Shown: positions 61,901 to 64,000 of the stretch, piece after piece
Numbering within the stretch: the stretch's first letter is position 1
How the letters are laid out: each line of letters begins with the position of its first letter
Source: Spirosoma arboris
Lineage (GTDB): Bacteria; Bacteroidota; Bacteroidia; Cytophagales; Spirosomataceae
DNA: 64,000 bases
Direction: 5' to 3'
Assembly (NCBI RefSeq): GCF_009754945.1
Contig: NZ_WPIN01000014.1
Coordinates: forward strand, 124,001 to 188,000
Made by a program: the position numbers and the translations under genes
Notes under the pieces: model-generated
Databases searched by the model: none
Told to the model about the DNA's origin: nothing
Seen by the model: only the letters and a program-made list of their open reading frames with translations

Positions 61901-63391
61901 CTATTCGACGGCAATCATCGACACCGCTTTCGCTTCGAGCATACTTTCGCCCATCAGGTAGATATCAGCAGCGCGGGCGGCCTCACGACCTTCCGAAATT
62001 GCCCAAACCACCAGCGATTGACCCCGGCGCATATCGCCAGCAGCAAATACTTTAGGATTTGTGGTTGTCTGGTAATTCGATGCTTTTATGTTGCCACGTT
62101 CGTCGTACTCAACGCCGAGATCGTCTAACAAACCATTATGTTGCGGGTGGAGGAAGCCAGCAGCCAGCAGCGCCAGTTCGCAGGGAACGTCACGCTCGGA
62201 ACCGGGTAGTTCAACCATCTGCATGCGACCGTTTTCGTTTTTCCAGGTCAGATCAACAATACGGAGCGCTTTTAGATTGCCATTTTCATCACCAATGAAT
62301 TCTTTGGTATTGATGGACCAGTGCCGGTCGCAACCTTCCTCATGTGAGGTGCTGGTGCGAAGCATCATGGGCCAGTTAGGCCAGGGTGTATTTTCTGCCC
62401 GGTCTTTGGGCGGCATCGGCATTAGCTCAATTTGTGTCACGCTGGTAGCGCCGTGTCGGTTCGAGGTACCAACGCAGTCGGAACCCGTATCACCACCACC
62501 AATGACCACTACATTTTTACCCGTTGCCAACAGTTCGCCATCGGCGTATACCTCACCGCGATGATCGACCTTAACGGGCAAATTAGCATTACGCTTATTT
62601 TGCTGGCTCAGGAATTCCATAGCTGGGTAAACCCCCTTGAGGTCACGACCTGGAATGGGTAGATCGCGCGGAACGGTTGAACCACCCGTGAGCATCACTA
62701 GATCGAAGTCATTCAATAAGTCTTTCGCCTTCAGGTCAACGCCGACATTAACGCCCGTTTTGAAGGTAATACCTTCGGCTTCCATGACGGCTAGTCGACG
62801 ATCGATAGTCCATTTTTCAAGTTTGAAATCGGGGATGCCGTAACGGAGTAAGCCGCCAATCTGATCGGCCCGTTCGAATAGAGTAACCGTATGACCCGCC
62901 TTGTTCAACTGAGCTGCAGCGGCTAGTCCTGCTGGACCAGAACCTACAACGGCTACCTGTTTCCCTGTACGCTCTTTTGGTACTTTAGGTGTAACGTAGC
63001 CATGTTCAAATGCAGCTTCAGCAATTGATTTTTCAATGAATTCAATGGCAACGGGCGGTTTATTGATGCCCAGCACGCACGATGCTTCGCAGGGGGCAGG
63101 GCAAATGCGACCTGTAAACTCCGGGAAGTTATTGGTCGAACTCAGAATCTCATAGGCGTAGGCCCAGTTCTGTTCATAAACCGCATCGTTGAACTCAGGA
63201 ATGATGTTTCCGAGTGGGCAGCCGCTATGGCAAAATGGTGTACCACAGTCCATACAACGGGCTGCCTGCCGCTGAGAGTCCTGCTCCGAATGCGGCATTT
63301 CAATTTCCTTATAATCGTGAACTCGCTGCTGTGGATCGCGCTTTTTGGGGAGCTCACGCGTAAATTCTAAAAATCCGGTAGGTTTTCCCAT
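61901..63391 (-). CDS. gltD: Glutamate synthase (NADPH) small subunit
   Basis: GltD passes electrons from NADPH to the large subunit, which makes glutamate from glutamine and 2-oxoglutarate. The 496-residue protein has the N-terminal 4Fe-4S cysteine groups (ARCMDCGTPFCHSGCPLGN and GRICPAPCEASCVLG), an FAD fold (VAVVGSGPAGLAAAAQLNKAG) and an NADPH fold (VVVIGGGDTGSDCVGT), plus the closing FAAGDMRRGQSLVVWAISEG. It lies 6 bases after the large-subunit gene, so both are one operon. Function is secure. Confidence 0.96.
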   Translation of the reverse strand: MGKPTGFLEFTRELPKKRDPQQRVHDYKEIEMPHSEQDSQRQAARCMDCGTPFCHSGCPLGNIIPEFNDAVYEQNWAYAYEILSSTNNFPEFTGRICPAPCEASCVLGINKPPVAIEFIEKSIAEAAFEHGYVTPKVPKERTGKQVAVVGSGPAGLAAAAQLNKAGHTVTLFERADQIGGLLRYGIPDFKLEKWTIDRRLAVMEAEGITFKTGVNVGVDLKAKDLLNDFDLVMLTGGSTVPRDLPIPGRDLKGVYPAMEFLSQQNKRNANLPVKVDHRGEVYADGELLATGKNVVVIGGGDTGSDCVGTSNRHGATSVTQIELMPMPPKDRAENTPWPNWPMMLRTSTSHEEGCDRHWSINTKEFIGDENGNLKALRIVDLTWKNENGRMQMVELPGSERDVPCELALLAAGFLHPQHNGLLDDLGVEYDERGNIKASNYQTTTNPKVFAAGDMRRGQSLVVWAISEGREAARAADIYLMGESMLEAKAVSMIAVE

Positions 63392-63397
63392 AGTTTT

Positions 63398-64000
63398 TTA
63401 TCCCTGTGTCACATCTACGGTTATGTCCTGATAAACAATGTTCTTATCGCGAATCTGATCGGCAAGTGAGATGCCACGACCGGCTAGTGCCTGACGGAAA
63501 TCGCTTGGCATTACCTTCACAAACTTACCAAGCTGGTTGTCCCAATCCTGAATCAGGGCCAGAGCAACGTTACTGGTTGTGTATTGGAAGTGCTTTTCAA
63601 TATACTCGCGAATAATACCCTGATCTTCCTCAGTCAGACCTTCTAAGCTCACCATTTCAGGGTTTACTTTAGACGCAAACGTTCCATCCTGATCGTAGAC
63701 ATAAGCGACACCGCCCGACATCCCGGCTGCAAAGTTTTTGCCTGTTTGTCCCAGAATGACCACCAGGCCACCAGTCATATATTCCAGACCGTGATCGCCT
63801 ACGCCTTCAACGACGACTTTAGCGCCTGAGTTACGAACGCAGAACCGTTCGCCAGCCATGCCCCGAATAAAGGCTTCGCCTGAAGTAGCACCGTAGAATG
63901 ATACGTTACCAACGATGCTGTTTTCATCTGGCTTGAACTGGGCTGTGCGGTCAGGGTACACAATCAGTTGTGCTCCGCAAAGACCTTTGCCGAAGTAGTC
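63398..64000 (-). CDS. gltB: Glutamate synthase large subunit, C-terminal part (cut by window end)
   Basis: Only the last 200 codons are in the window; the frame is open to base 64000, so the apparent start at 63961 (GTG) is internal. The visible part is the GXGXG beta-helix domain of glutamate synthase: GNVSFYGATSGEAFIRG, FCVRNSGAKVVVEGVGDHG, GGLVVILGQTGKNFAAGMSGG. This domain is structural and links the synthase and glutaminase parts. It precedes gltD by 6 bases. Confidence 0.95.
   Translation of the reverse strand, partial: DYFGKGLCGAQLIVYPDRTAQFKPDENSIVGNVSFYGATSGEAFIRGMAGERFCVRNSGAKVVVEGVGDHGLEYMTGGLVVILGQTGKNFAAGMSGGVAYVYDQDGTFASKVNPEMVSLEGLTEEDQGIIREYIEKHFQYTTSNVALALIQDWDNQLGKFVKVMPSDFRQALAGRGISLADQIRDKNIVYQDITVDVTQG

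Noticed and set aside
63398..63961. A complete gene starting at 63961
   Set aside because: The apparent start is an internal GTG; the frame continues to the window edge with glutamate synthase sequence.

Overview
The window looks like a chromosomal segment of a Bacteroidota member of the Cytophagales, probably Spirosoma or a close relative. The evidence is a SusC/SusD pair, a DUF4249 lipoprotein, an endosialidase-type fibre protein, an ECF sigma factor paired with a DGPF/YCII protein, and Bacteroidota-style lipoprotein signals. The genus is an inference from gene content. I saw no rRNA, tRNA, CRISPR array, integrase or transposase.

Layout. 1-13993 is ordinary chromosome: an AraC fragment, an AhpD-like protein, a YCII/DGPF protein with an ECF42-type sigma factor, DNA-3-methyladenine glycosylase I (tag), a beta-propeller protein, a two-gene membrane unit, a molybdopterin-fold protein and di-haem peroxidase next to modABC, a YceI protein with a second di-haem protein, an SPL-like radical SAM protein and a DoxX protein. 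41590-44632 is an aldehyde dehydrogenase/DUF779 pair with a divergent AraC regulator. 44888-48618 holds a DUF4249 lipoprotein and a repeat-rich fibre protein. 48724-60272 is one co-oriented carbohydrate locus (SusC, SusD, LamG lipoprotein, binding protein, two permeases, predicted glycosidase, ABC ATPase). 60838-64000 has a DUF2461 protein and gltBD (gltB cut by the window edge).

The centre, 14325-41521 (about 27 kb), is a dense island of genes of the NTP-dependent biological-conflict (immunity/programmed-death) type. Left arm (+): TIR-like/TRAFs-binding protein, patatin-pYEATS fusion with a displaced nucleophile serine, and a TIR-like protein. Middle arm (-): TIR-nSTAND-membrane helix-21 WD40 repeats, a stand-alone TIR protein, and a TRAFs-binding/patatin/three-helix membrane protein. 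Right arm (+): an intact patatin, a decayed gene, a SIR2-TIR fusion, an nSTAND-TPR protein, an internally duplicated outer-membrane-barrel-like protein, and a DUF4062/MoxR/vWA-like operon. The SIR2-TIR/nSTAND part is much more AT-rich than its surroundings and looks recently acquired. My reading is that large STAND and WD40/TPR proteins sense or scaffold, while TIR, SIR2 and patatin modules attack NAD or membranes. No defence activity is shown by the sequence itself.

Between genes there are unusually long, near-perfect inverted repeats (39 bp and 33 bp perfect arms, plus imperfect ones), some sharing a GARTGAAAGAGYGAAA-like purine-rich theme.
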